Position numbers and translations under genes: made by a program | In this document: piece after piece, positions 47,281 through 59,351 of the stretch | Layout of the letters: every line of letters starts with the position of its first letter | How positions within the stretch are numbered: the stretch's first letter is position 1 | Notes under the pieces: model-generated | Told to the model about the DNA's origin: nothing | Databases searched by the model: none | Seen by the model: the letters and a program-made list of their open reading frames with translations, nothing else | Assembly (NCBI GenBank): GCA_003290165.1 | Contig: QNQO01005790.1 | Coordinates: 124,001-188,000, forward strand | Length of the DNA stretch: 64,000 nt | Direction: 5' to 3' | Origin: Berberis thunbergii | Taxonomy: Eukaryota; Streptophyta; Magnoliopsida; Ranunculales; Berberidaceae

Positions 47281-48950
47281 CGTTGTGGTAAACATTGTTG
47301 TGTTTTGTTATGTACTCAAGTTGTTGGTCGTAAGCATATTGGTGTTGTGTTTCACTCATAGTTGGTAATTATTCCTTTAGAAATACAAACCAACCCAATA
47401 TATTTGCATCAATGAAATAGTTTTGCATCTTTGAAATATTTCACCATTGTGTATTGTGGTATCGTTCTGGACTCATTGGAGCAACGTTTGCTGATCACGA
47501 CATACACCCCAATATATATGACTGATAATCATTAACTGCGTTTTTTCATGAATAAACCTGTAACTCGTGTAACATGTCAAGGCGGCATGACCTATATAGT
47601 TTATGACCGGAAGGTAATTTAGACCTGGACATTTTCGTATTAGTAGGTACCTCTCAAAAATCATCTCTCCAAATTTAAAATGTTGTAATACCATGGCCTC
47701 TTTATCTTGCACAAAAACCAACCCAACACCAACGTATCCCTCCCTACTCTTTTTCCTTCTTTCGCTCCCACCCTCTTCTTTATCATCTCTCCCCGTTCTT
47801 GGTGACCAAAAATCCAGGTACAGTGAGTCAGTTACTGTATATTTAGGTGCCGGATATGATTTGCCAGGGCCTTTTCATTATCAAACTCAGAAACATCTCG
47901 ATTAGATTTTTCTAACTTGACTTTAGAAGTTCCCGTATTTGTCTAGGATTGCTTTAAATTTGTGGCTACAAAATCTCTTCCATCTGGACTATATAATGCA
48001 AGTTCCCATTAGGAACAGTGAATGTATGTTTTTGCCCCAATTTTTGAATTGTCCAAAATACTTTTTCAATTCTATTATATTTACAAAAAACCAATAGGTA
48101 GATGAACAGTAACTAGGGATAATTTTGTAATTTTAAATGAAAAATATTACACATGTACAATTTACCCTCCAAATTTAGATTATTTACGATCAAAATTCGT
48201 CCCTCTCAAATATTGTTAATTATACCTAAGCCCGTAATATAATTTATTTGAAGCCCTTAATTATTTGTAAACTATTCATAGTACTTTAAAATTATAAATA
48301 ATTATTTTGTTTAGAATTTTAATAATAATTTTTACTTATTATTTAAAGGTTGTAATAAAATAAAAAATATTGAATATTCACGTATGTAGAGTGCGTCGAC
48401 ACCCTAGTTCTTCTCTATGTAAAAGTTACTTTGTTTAGTTGCGTTGTAAAAAAAATAATAATAAAAAAAAAAAAAAAAAAAACAAGGTGGCCCTGCAAGA
48501 CTCTGTGTCTGAATTGCCACCATTGCAAAAAAGGACACAAGTTGGCAATCCATCTTTGAAATTAGATAATAAAAAAAAAAGTCCAAATCTCCTCGCAACC
48601 ATAAGAGTAGCTCTTGCAAGTTGTCATATTTACATGGCTTAGATGTGAAATATCATGGCATTAGAAATTTAATAGTTAGTTAATAACTTTATAAATATTA
48701 TTTATTGATTGATGAGATCATCAAAAAAAAAAAAAAACTACCCAGTATTTGGAAGAAAACGGTGAAGGTAAAATAATAAAGGTATGATCCCTATCTAACT
48801 TGAAATAAAATACGATTTGAAGTGAAAAGGAAACTTATGTGGCCTTTGAATATTGGCCCCTGCTAAATAATACCAATATTTTATTTATGGACACCACACC
48901 CACCATTTTTAATTTTTTTTTGACCTACTGAATAACACCACTATATAAAC
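47281..48950. other. STRAP 3' flank, no other gene seen
   Basis: The 3' UTR presumably runs into the AT-rich sequence after 47280; no canonical AATAAA is close by (one lies at about 47550). A 70-codon ORF at 47693-47905 with a hydrophobic Leu/Ser/Pro start has no recognised match. A-runs lie at 48440-48482 and 48722-48738. Confidence 0.45.
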
Positions 48951-48959
48951 AAAAAACCC

Positions 48960-49300
48960 TAACCCTCCTTTTTCCCTTTCTTCTCCACAACCGCCACCTT
49001 CTCTTCCTCCTCTCCTCCGTTCACCTTACCACCTCGCCACCGCCATCTCATCCTCTTCCCCTTCACCACCACAACCTCACCACCCCTCTTCCTCCTCCCC
49101 TTCACCCCTACCACCTTGCCACCTTTCCTCCTCCCCTTCACCACCACCACCCCTCATTCTCCTACTCTTCACCACCATCACCTTGCCACCTCTCCTCTTC
49201 CTCCTCCCCTTCACCATCACAACCTCACCACCTTTCCTCCTCCACCTCCCCTTCACCACCACCATCTCGCAACCGCCACCTCTCATCCCACCTCTTCCCA
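48960..49300. repeat. Pyrimidine-rich minisatellite
   Basis: Irregular tandem units built from CACCACCACC, CTTCCTCCTCCCCTTCACC and ACCTTGCCACC. The overlapping ORFs on both strands follow from this composition. Confidence 0.85.
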
Positions 49301-49859
49301 TCTTTTTATTTTTCTTAATTTTTTTTAATCTTCTTCTATTTTTTTTTTTGCTTTGTTTTTTTTCTCCTTTGCCCTCACGACGGTTCCTTCAAGTGAGGAA
49401 CCCACCTCGCTGAAATCTCCGTGAGGGAAAAAAATGTCAGTGGTGCAACAAGAACACAGTTATCGCCTCAATTTGTAAAAATATGCAAGGTGTACTCGGA
49501 TCTCATATCAATGGTGCAACGAGAACACAATTACCGCTTCATGCAGAAAGCACTATTTGCGACTGTAAATGTTGATCTTGTTGATAGAAAATTGTAAATG
49601 CTGGTGTCTGATCCGAGATGCCCATATGTTTAGTTTGTATATATATAAATTGTAAATATTGATCTTGTTGATAGCCAATTGTAAATACTGGTATCTGATT
49701 CGAGATACCCATTTGTTTAGTTTGTAACTATTGGAATTTTGGGATGTTGGTTATATAATGCAGTAGAAATTTTGTGAGTATTTGCAACTACATTTTCATT
49801 GCTTATAATATTTGCATACATAGTATATAAAAGCACAACAAAAACACTTCCATTGCGGA

Positions 49860-51260
49860 TTCGCTTTGCAAAATATTTTATTTTTTCCCTTCAAATTCAA
49901 AAAATAAAATTTTGCCTTTTAATTTATGCTCAAGACTTCAGCTGCTAGAATGAATACAAAAGGGGAGAGGGGGTATCATAGTCTAAGACCTCTCCAGGAT
50001 TTCAAAATAACCCTGAAACATAACTGAGCAGTAAGAGTTTGTACCCAAACGCAGCGGCTCATGCGATCTTAATAAAGAAAATCCCTGCAACTTATGTGAC
50101 CTTGTCCAAAATGCCTACAAAGACTATGACACAATGGCTCATGTGAGGATAAGACACATTCTCGCAGGAGCCACAGTGTTGGTAAAAAAAAAAGACTACC
50201 CATTTTTTTGATTTTTTTTATTTGAATTTTTTTCATTGTTTTCAATTCCTATGTGTTTGCTATGTGTTTGCTACAGTATTGACATATTTGATTTATTGCT
50301 ATACCCACTTTTGACCTCCTTAAGTTGGGGTGTTAAAAAATGGGGTTTAACAATAAATCAAATATGCCAATAGTGTATCAAATCCACAGGAATTGAAAAA
50401 AAACCAAAAAATGGTTCAAATACAAAAAATTGAAAATTTTGGACAGAGTCTGGTTTTTGTCCAAACGCAGCGGCCTCTGCAAATGTAATTATTATCCTCA
50501 CAGCGACCGTTACATTTAAACAGAAAACAGACCCTGTCCAATTTTTTGATTTTTTTTTTCAATTCCTATGGATTTGCTACAGTATTTACATATTTGATTT
50601 ATTGTTAAACTTCATTTTTAACCTTATCAAGTTGGGTATCAAAAGTGGGGTTTAACAAAAGATCAAATATGCCAATGGTGTATCAAACTCATAGGAATTG
50701 AAAAACCAAAAAAGGTTCAAATATTAAAAATTGAAAATTTTGGACAGTGTCTGGTTTCTATCGAAACGCATGGGCCGTTGCGAATGAAATTAATATCCTC
50801 ACAACGACCGCTGCGTTTGAATAGAAAACAAACTTTGTCCATTTTTTTAGTTTTTCTATTTGAATATTTTTTTTTCATTTTTTTTCATTTCCTATGGGTT
50901 TGCTACAGTATTGACACATTTGATTTATTGTTAAACCCAACTTTTGACTTTCTCAAGTTTGGGTGTTCAAAAGTGGGGTTTAGCAATAAATCAAATATGT
51001 CGATACTATAGCAAGCCCATAGGAATTGAAAAAAATAGAAAAAAAATTCAAATACAAAAAATCAAAAAAATGGACAGAGTCTGTTTTCTTTCCGAACGCA
51101 GTGGCTTTTGCGAGGATGTGTCTTATCCTTGCACGAGCCACTGTGTTTTTGGCAAAAACCTTACTCGATTTCAAACAATTGCAAGTTTTTTGTGATTTGT
51201 AAGATCACATTCGCATCCAAATATTGCGACTGTTATTATTGGGCTCGCCTTTGCCGCTGT
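49860..51260. repeat. Tandem array of about 300-bp hairpin units flanked by inverted repeats
   Basis: Three head-to-tail units (about 50195-50480, 50480-50790, 50790-51110). Each is internally inverted: TTCAATTCCTATG...GCTACAGTATTGACATATTTGATTTATTG on one side; CAATAAATCAAATATG...AGGAATTGAAAAA on the other. They are separated by GC-richer CAAACGCAGCGGCC...ATCCTCACAGCGACCG linkers. The array is bracketed by inverted copies of GAGGATAAGACACAT(T/C)CTCGCA near 50150 and 51110, with CGCAGCGGCTC/GCAGTGGCTT close by. No coding function is visible. Confidence 0.75.
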
Positions 51261-51561
51261 GTTTGAGTATCTCAAGAAATTATTTTCACTTTTTCCTTTG
51301 TCTATGAGATTCAAACAACCTTTTAGGAAGTGCTAATGCATATTTGAAAAAACCACCGTGGTTGCATAATCACAAGAAAATTACTTGGGAAGATAAATAG
51401 AATTGTTTGAGAAGACAAATAGAATTGATTGGGAAGACAATCATAATTGCTTGAAAAGGTAAATAGAATTGGTTGGGAAGACATATGTCATTTAAATTAA
51501 GCATTGTGAAAGAGGAGTAGTCTATTAGTATTCATCACCAATTTAAGAGAAAGAAGAGAAG

Positions 51562-51785
51562 ATGAAGAAAATAAGGTCAATGTATAAAAAAGAAAACTTA
51601 GACGAAGAATGGGATAAAATGGGCGATCCGGAAGACAACTATTTCTAGTATGAGGACCCCTACTCGTCATCGTCTATAGATAATGAGGAGGACGATGATG
51701 AGGAAGAAGGACATTTAAAGGAGGAAGAGGATAGTGAATCATCGTCGTCCTCTGAGTCCTCATCAGAGGACGATGATGGTGGGAA
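51562..51785 (+). pseudogene. Short acidic ORF, interrupted, unidentified
   Basis: From ATG at 51562 the frame reads MKKIRSMYKKENLDEEWDKM, then a TAG, then an Asp/Glu/Ser-rich stretch (NEEDDDEEEGHLKEEEDSES). Acidic low-complexity segments of this kind occur in transposon and nuclear proteins. A reverse ORF at 51790-52005 (KRHHIRTHFPTDGRKLINTK) and one at 52647-52868 are also unassigned; the whole stretch may be a decayed DNA transposon. Confidence 0.25.
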
Positions 51786-52868
51786 TTCGCTAATGAACTA
51801 CTCCTCCGAGGTCGAGGGTCGCGAACGTCGTCCCCTGAATTTGTTTCCTTTCATCATCCAACAGTTCCTTTGTGTTAATCAATTTTCTTCCATCTGTTGG
51901 AAAATGAGTTCGTATGTGATGCCTTTTTCTTGTTGGAGTTGTTGCAAATGACGAATGCTGAGGAGATGATGGTGGCTCCTTCCCCACCATCCCACGACGG
52001 TCCAACTAGCGATGGCCAGACTATTAATCAAGGCATCGCTTACTTCCTTCTATTGATTGCCCTTGCAATTACATTCATGTTCCATTAGTGTTTTTTTTTA
52101 AACCATGATGAATTGTGTTCATTCTAGTAATGGATCCATGAGTCATCTGTACTTCTTTCTCTTAACATTCTTTTGTACCTTAAACTTATTTTCTTGTAAA
52201 ATTTGATATACCTTGTGAAAATTTATTTGAATATAAATACCTTAATCACAATTTCAGTGGCTACACTATTTTAAAGTTTAAGAATAGGTCAACCACACTG
52301 TATCCTTGATGCCTCTAATTATTGGCTTTAATCGATAAAACTTATGCTCGAGCTCCAACTATACTGAGGAAAACTTCAGAGGAAACTTCATATGATTCTC
52401 AATGTCTCCTAAATGAATTGAAAAATAACTGTCTTTTTCAGCATATCTCTCAACAATGTCACTCTCATATTGTAATAGCTTGGTGTTGGCATTCCTAGAA
52501 AATAAATAATAAAATAAATTTTATTTAATTCATTAAAACTTAAAATATTTATATTGTTCAATGGCGTGGATCATATGTTAGAACTTTGGTGTGCGTACTA
52601 CATTGAAAAGCAACCCAACGTCATATGCCCAATCCGCTATAGCTAGTCAAACATCCTTATTTAATTTCTCCTTATAAGGATTATTCATATCCAAATTTGG
52701 TTGCTTTAGTTTGTCAAAGTCGGTCCTCAACATAACATTACTAGCAGTAGTAACCTTTCTCTTCTTGCTATCATGAATGAAAATGTCAGCACTTCCACTT
52801 AGACCGCCACTAATTATTTGTTGCTCCTCTTCGACATCATCATCGTCTCCAATCTCTCCACCTAACAA

Positions 52869-53057
52869 AGTGTCATCCTAGAGAATTTGTGCAACTCTAA
52901 CCTTCTCAAACATTTTATTTTGTGTTTCTCTTATTGCTTCCATGCATTTCATTGTCATATCATTTGGCATGTCTTTATATTTTTCACATTCGAACTTTTC
53001 CACGCAAGATGTTCTTTAAGTCTTGAAGCTCCAGAAGTGATCTTTTTCCCACATATC
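52869..53057. other. Flank of copia element 1
   Basis: Short AT-rich spacer with nothing recognised. The copia LTR starts at 53058. Confidence 0.4.
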
Positions 53058-53717
53058 TATGAAACAGATAAAGACTCAAAGTCCTATACAAATAAGGACT
53101 CACAATCCTTTGTGTAATTATGTTGGCTCCAAATTTATTGGGACAATCAAAGGATTTAAAGTCCTTCACAAACAAAGACTTTAAACATGTTCACTCTTTA
53201 ATACAACAACAACAAATACAACGTGCAATAGTGCAGTATACACATCGTTAAAGAGGCTAAAATTTGTGTGAAACGGGCTGCGAGTTAGCGTGAATGGGTG
53301 TATGCAACGTAAAACAGTAGCCAAATAGAAGAGTTGAAATCGAGTGATTTTGGGTGTTTTTCGTTTTTGCATGTTTTGTCAAATCTTCGGGGTTCCTTTT
53401 GGGTTCTACTTCCATTGTAGGGAGGAGTGACGAGAGGAAGATTGTGGAGTGACTCTTGTTACTTGGTAGTATTGTTTGCTTGAGATTGGGTAATATTAAG
53501 GATCGTTGTTTGACAACATTGTAATCTAAAGCAGAAGCACCTAAATCATGGTGTGGTCTTTACTTTTCTGCATATTACATATTGCTTGTTGTTTGCTTAT
53601 TACTTGCATAGCATTTTCAGTCATTCACTTTCACCAACTAGCTCTTGGCCTTGTGTTTGGAATTATTTGCATCAGTTGGTGTTTTGGACTAATTGTTCCA
53701 GTGGGTATTTCCTTACA
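53058..53717 (+). repeat. Copia element 1, 5' LTR
   Basis: Begins TATGAAACAG (the TG end mutated) and ends ...CCTTACA two bases before the PBS. It aligns along its length with 57020-57705, including AATAAGGACTCAC, CCTTTGTGTAATT, CATTGTAGGGAGGAGTGA and TTGCTTATTACTTGCATA. It lacks about 60 bp present in the right copy near 57500-57560. Confidence 0.85.
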
Positions 53718-53719
53718 AG

Positions 53720-53731
53720 TGGTATCAGAGC
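53720..53731 (+). promoter_or_regulatory. Copia element 1 primer-binding site
   Basis: TGGTATCAGAGC, the standard plant copia PBS complementary to the 3' end of initiator methionine tRNA. Confidence 0.9.
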
Positions 53732-53773
53732 GCCAGTTGGTTGGTGTTTGTGCTTTGAAGGTGTTAAATAAAA

Positions 53774-54690
53774 TGGCTGAAAAGCTTTCTTCATCGCGTG
53801 ATGATGGCTATGTGAAAGTCCACGGATTCGACATTGTTTGATTCAAAGGTAGAAACAATTTTAAAGCTTGGCAGATGGATTGTAAAGATATTATGGTTAG
53901 TTTGGATCAGACCGATGCACTAGATGAGAAAAGAAACCATCATCAGATAAGGCGACGATTGAGGTTATCGAGAAGTGGAGTAAAAATGGATCAAAAGGCA
54001 TGTAGTACAATTCGTTTGTGTATTTCTCACAATGTGGCATAAAACTTTGCAGATGAGATGACAACTTAGGGTATTTGGAATAAGCTTCAGGTTGTGTATC
54101 TTCAGAATGATCAGATGAGTGTGATGTACCTACAGAAGAAGCTTTTCACTTTCAGGTTGCAGCTAGGTAAACTCATGACAGATCACATAAATGAATTTGA
54201 ATATTTATACTCAGATTTTGTTAGCTTAGGAGCTAAATTGAAGACAGTCAGAAAGCATTATTCTTGTTAATTTCTTTGTTACCGGAATGGGAACCTTTTG
54301 TTGATCAGATGACAACAATGAAAAAAGAAAAAATTGTGTATAGTGATATTGTTCAAGCTGTACTTGCAAAGGCTTCCAGGACGAGTGCTACGAATGAGAA
54401 GATTCAAGCACATAGTCTTTCGGTGACAAGGGGAAGAAATTACAAGAGGAACAACTACAGAAGGAACCGATCTAAATCAAAAGGCGAGATATGTCTAAGG
54501 TTGAATGTCACAAATGTAAGTCGAAAGACCATTACATAAGGGATTGCCCAGACTGGAAGGATAATCACAATAAGAAAAAGAATGAGAGTAAGGGCGTAGT
54601 GAATATTGTTGAGACATCGGACATGGTAGAGGATATTCTAATCGGGGATGACTTAGCACATGCCCTGATGGCAAAATCTTATGACCATTT
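53774..54690 (+). pseudogene. Copia element 1 gag, broken
   Basis: Starts MAEKLSSSRDDGYVKVHGFD and meets a TGA after about 22 codons. It continues out of frame (FKGRNNFKAWQMDCKDIMV). A later open stretch at 54264-54539 has LISLLPEWEPFVDQM. Near 54500 it has the zinc knuckle CHKCKSKDHYIRDC, a complete CCHC motif. Gag would form the retroelement particle. Stops and frame changes prevent translation. Confidence 0.8.
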
Positions 54691-56884
54691 GTATGACGGT
54701 TGGATGTTGGATATGGGAGATTCATATCATATGTATCCTGTAAGGGAATGGTTCAACACTTATCGGGAGGTTAAGGGCAGTTCAGTTAAAATGGGTGACT
54801 CGGCCTTGCAAGATAATGGGTGTTGGTACACTCAAATTCAAGTTGGCAGATGGGTCATGTAGACAACTTACCAAGGTACATCATGTTCTGGCTCTTTCAA
54901 ATGGGTTGATTTCTCTTGGGGTGCTTGAAGCTCAGGGCTATAAGTATATTGGTGAGAATGGGTTTTGCAATGTTTAATTTGGTGACAAGTTGCTTATGAC
55001 AGCTGTTAGGCATGCCAATTTGTATTTCCTTCAAGGAAATATAGTTGAAGGTGAAGCTATGGTTTCTACAGTTGTTGATGAGAAAAGCTTGATGTGCACA
55101 CAATTATGGCACATGCAATTAGGGCATGTAGGTGAGAATGGCCTAAGAACTTTAAGCAAAAGGGGCTTTCTCGGCGGTGTTTATGTTAATATTGCATCTA
55201 TGGGAAGCAGTGTAGAGTCAATTTTAGTGATGCTACTCATAACACCGTGGGGATTGTGGATTACATCCACATTGAAGGTTGGGGACCCTCTAGGGTTGCA
55301 TCCAAGGGGGGTTCCAGGTATTTGTGTCTTTTATTGATGATTTCAGTCGAAGAGTATGGGTGTATACTATGAAACATAAAATTGAAGTCATTGATATCTT
55401 CAAGAAGTGGAAAGCTATTATTGAAAAACAAATTGGAAGGGTGATCAAAGTAGTGAGATCTGATAATGGCGGTGAGTATACCGAGGATCCCTTGAAGCAA
55501 CTTTGTCTGGAACATGACATTAGAAGACACCTTCACAGTGAAGTCAACACCACAACATAACAGGGTAGCAGAGGGAATGGATCGTACCCTGTTGGAGAGA
55601 GCACAATGCATGTTTGGGCAGAATATGGTGGGCTGAAATAGTAAACACGACGTGCTATCTTATTAACCGCTTTCTTGCATGGAGATTTGGAGAATGACAT
55701 GTACATGTCTCAGCCCAACGGATATGCTATTGTTGGTAAGGAAGAAAATGTATGCAAAATGAAGAGATCATTGTATGGGTTGAAACAATCTTCGAGGCAG
55801 TGGTATAGGAGGTTTGATACTTTTATGATTGAGCAGGGATATGCGAGAAGTCAGTATTATCCTTATGTATTCACACAGAAGGTCAAGGATGGGTCTTTCG
55901 CGTTTCTCTTACTTTATGTTGATGACACGCTCATTGCTGCAAAGTGCATGTAAGAAATTGATAAATTGAAGTTGAAACTTAGCATGGAGTTTAAGATAAA
56001 AGATCTTGGTTCAGTGAAAAAGATACTTGGGATGGAGATAGTAAGATATAGGAAGAAGGGAAAACTACATTGTCATAGAGATAATACTTAAAGAAGGTTA
56101 TTCACCGTTTTGACATGGATACGTCTAAGCCTATAAGTACTCATTTGGCTGCTCACTTTAAGCTTTCGGGTAAGTTGTCTCCTAACACAGAGGGTGGGAG
56201 GGAATAAATGTTACATGTTCCCTATGCTAGTGCAGTTGGTAATCTTATGTATGCCATGATCTGCACAAGTTCGGATATCGCTCAATCAGTCAGTCTAGTT
56301 AGTAGGTTTATGTCAAACCTGGGAAAACAACATTGACACGCAGTGAAGTGGATATTGAGATATCTTCAGAGTACACTGGATGTTGGTTTAGTAAATGAGA
56401 GAGAAGACGTGTCAAATATCTTCGAGGTACACTAGATGTTGATTCGGATTATGTTGGAGATCTTGATAGGTGCCGATTAACTACAGGTTATTGGTTGACA
56501 TTGGCGATGGGTTCGGTAAGCTGGAAGTCTCAGTTACAGTCTACAGTTGCTTTGTCTACTATTGAAGCAGAGTACATGGCTTTATCAGAGGCGGTAAAGG
56601 AAGCCATTTGGCTTTGGGGATTGATTAGTGATTTGGGTGTTACTTAGGTTGATGTGATAGTGTTATGTGACAATCAGAGTGCTATTCATTTGGCAAAGAA
56701 CCAGGTTCATCATGCCCGGATGAAACACATTGATGTGCGATATCATTTTCTGAGGGATGTCATCGAGGATGGCGAGGTTCTCTTAGAGAAGGTGAGTATT
56801 CAAGACAATCTAGCTGATATGTTGACAAAAGTGATTCCAGGGATCAAGTTTGAGCATTGTCTCAACTTGATCAGGCTCATTTAG
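54691..56884 (+). pseudogene. Copia element 1 pol: protease, integrase, RT, RNase H, broken and deleted
   Basis: Protease near 54702 reads WMLDMGDSYHM, so the D-[ST]-G active site is D-M-G. GAG-pre-integrase is near 55090 (LWHMQLGHVGENGLRTLSKR). The integrase core near 55324 has FIDDFSRRVWVYTMKHK and VVRSDNGGEYTED. Integrase is cut off near 55630, and RT begins only at 55675 with LENDMYMSQPNGYA, SLYGLKQSSRQWYRRFD and the catalytic LLYVDDTLIA, so the integrase C-terminus and RT fingers are deleted. RNase H ends at 56884 (VLCDNQSAIHLAKNQVHHAR, KHIDVRYHFLRD, NLADMLTK). Multiple stops. Confidence 0.85.
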
Positions 56885-56965
56885 TGTTGACGCTCCAAGA
56901 GGACAGGGCCCTTAGGGGATGACAACGGTTCTCGTGACCGAGAAATGGGTTTTGACGGTTTTCAT

Positions 56966-57019
56966 GCCAAGGTGGAGATGCTTGTGTGGTGGCCTGAAAT
57001 TGTTCGCCAAGGTGGAGAT
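56966..57019 (+). promoter_or_regulatory. Duplicated polypurine tract of copia element 1
   Basis: GCCAAGGTGGAGAT occurs at 56966-56979 and again at 57006-57019. The second copy abuts the LTR TG at 57020 and is the functional plus-strand primer position. The first lies 40 bp upstream. Confidence 0.75.
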
Positions 57020-57705
57020 TGTGAGACAGAGAAAGACTCATAGTCCTTTACAAATAAGGACTCACGGTCCTTTGTGTAATTGTGTTGGCTTCCAATTTAT
57101 TGGGAGAATCAGGGAACTTAAAGTCCTTCGCAAACAAAGACTTTAAGTATGTTCTCTATTTTATACAACAACAGCAATACAATGTGCAACAGTGCACTAT
57201 GCATAGCGTGAAAGAGGCTGCGAGCTCAGTGTGAAACAGGCTACGAGTTTGGCATGAATTGGTGTGTGTACGGCGTGAAATAGTAACCAAGTAGAAAGGT
57301 TGAAATCGGGTTATTTCGGGTGTTCTTCGTTTGCGTGTTTCGTCAAACCTTTAGGGTCCTTTTTGGGTTCTACTTCCATTGTAGGGAGGAGTGAAGATAG
57401 GAAGATTGTGGAAAAACTCTTGTTACTTGGTGGTATTGTTTGCTTGAGATTGGATAATCTCAAGGATCGTTGCATGACAACGTTGTAATCTTCAAGTAAG
57501 TGTTTCTATATTAATAAGATAGTTACAGAGTCGTCGTCTGTGGAGTAGGCAAAGTCGAACCACGTTAATCCTGGTATGGTATTTACTTTTTCTGCATATT
57601 ATGTATTTCTTATTGTTTGCTTATTACTTGCATAAAATTTCAGTCATTCACTTTCAACAACCAGGTCTTGGCCTTGTGTTTGAAATTATTTGCATCAGTT
57701 GATGT
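57020..57705 (+). repeat. Copia element 1, 3' LTR, end missing
   Basis: Starts TGTGAGACAG after the polypurine tract. Similarity to the 5' LTR stops at about 57705, so the last 33 bp or so (including the CA end) are lost or replaced. Confidence 0.8.
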
Positions 57706-59351
57706 AGCAGCTATAGTGTCGGTACGAATACCAGTGTTTGAACCCCGCGATGACGATTCTATTGAGTATCTTTTTAGATAAAATAAAATAATCAATAAAT
57801 ATGGTAATAATATTGAATATTGAAATTGAATGGAATATTCCATTTGTTTAATTGAAGTGAAATTGAATACTGACATGAACATAGTTTGATTGCAGGGAAA
57901 TCAATTGAAGAATGAAGATTTGGAAACAACAGAACACTATTTTGGAAGAATCAGTGAATTGAATGAAATGAACTGAATGATCAATACTCTTACATGTGAA
58001 GTGTGAACAGTTTACATAACAAGTTGTATGTATTTTGTATATGTATTGATTACTGAAGATACAAATTGAATAAGGCCATGAGGGAGACCTAAGTGGTTAG
58101 AACCTTATAAGTTACAAATTGATGTGCAACAAAGGAGGAGCTGTAGAGCAGTACGAATAGGTCACTCAAGTCAGCTTCTTCTTCTTATCTTTTTTTTTCA
58201 ACAACGGCCTGCAACAAATCGCAAGAAGCGATCGATGACTGGGTCAATTCCCTTATTCTTTTTTTCCTTCAACCAAGGTCTTAAACAAATCACAAAAACT
58301 GATCGAACAATCAATCGCGATTGCTTCAATTGATCCCTTTTCTTCTCCTTTGAAATAGTGATCTCATTTCTTCTTACTTACTTCTTTTTTTTCTCCACTT
58401 ATCCCCTTCGATTGATTGTTTGAACTCTTTGTTCTCTGTAGGTTTTAGTTGTTTAGGTTTCCGATCGAGAAAATTTATGCCCTTTTTTCTTTTTATATAA
58501 GATGTCTTACGTTATAATCGCTAATTTTAAAGGCGCATTATATCGATGAAAACCGTTATTTGGGCCTCATAACGACATTATTATACCAAAATGAGAAAAT
58601 GGTGATTCATAATGCTCCACGTTCATTATTTTGACTAGTTCGACTTACCACCATCAAAGCAAGATTTTCATCGTCATCTGGCTCAGAATACGAACACAAA
58701 CTGTTCTGAACATCATCTCCTACCATCGACTGGATCTCCCCTACCTCAGTATAATTTATTGTTGTCTTGTTGAAGCAAGAATCTCGATTATCTATGAGGG
58801 CATTTTTTTAAGTGATTTGAAACTAACTTCTAGCTGGAGTTGAGAATTCTGAACATGCTTCACAATGAACTGTTTGTTTTGCTTCTGAATGAGCTGCTGA
58901 TTAAAAGTTGTTAAATTAAAAGGTGTTTATTTTTAAGTGTTGTATGACAAGTTTACCCAACTGAGCTGAATAAAATTATGACATAAATATTGTGCTTAAA
59001 ATCATACCAAATAATTATTAAAATCCTAGAGAATGTTATGATACTTTTCATTACAAGAATATCGAAATATGAGATGAAAGCTTGAAAATATACATGAGAA
59101 GGAGAGTTAAAAAGATGAAGAAAAACTTGAAAATATAGAAAAAGAAAACAAAGATGAAGGAGAGAAACGAGATAAGGTGGAATGATAATGCTTGGTGGAA
59201 TGATAATGCTTGGTGAAGAGAATGAAGGTGTGCAGTCAAAATTTAGTCGTACTTGTTTAAGAAGGTGGGGGCTACAAATGTCATTACAAAATTATTTTAA
59301 GGTTACTATTGGAATAATTTTGGGTCAATGAGTACTAAGTGATCAACACCC
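57706..59351. other. No gene seen; AT-rich with possible small insertions
   Basis: 57720-57770 has a GC-richer patch and 58120-58330 is TTCTTC-rich. 58495-58610 has TTATAATCGC/CGTTATTTGG motifs resembling the TAACG-rich repeat of STRAP intron 1. No domain was recognised in the short ORFs. Confidence 0.4.

Larger units (their letters stand above)
53058..57705 (+). mobile_element. Degenerate Ty1-copia retrotransposon with two LTRs
   Basis: The order is LTR (53058-53717), initiator-Met-type PBS (53720), gag with zinc knuckle, protease, GAG-pre-integrase, integrase, RT, RNase H, polypurine tract, LTR (57020-57705). RT after integrase makes it copia. The internal region is about 3.3 kb, shorter than the 4 kb or more usual, because sequence between integrase and RT is missing. 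All frames are broken. The LTRs differ at many sites and by indels, so it is old. Confidence 0.92.

Noticed and set aside
47693..47905. 70-codon ORF with a signal-peptide-like start downstream of STRAP
   Set aside because: Low-complexity Leu/Ser/Pro start and no recognised domain or promoter; likely chance.
48959..49413. Gly/Arg/Lys-rich and Pro/His-rich ORFs on both strands
   Set aside because: Caused by the CT/CAC minisatellite.
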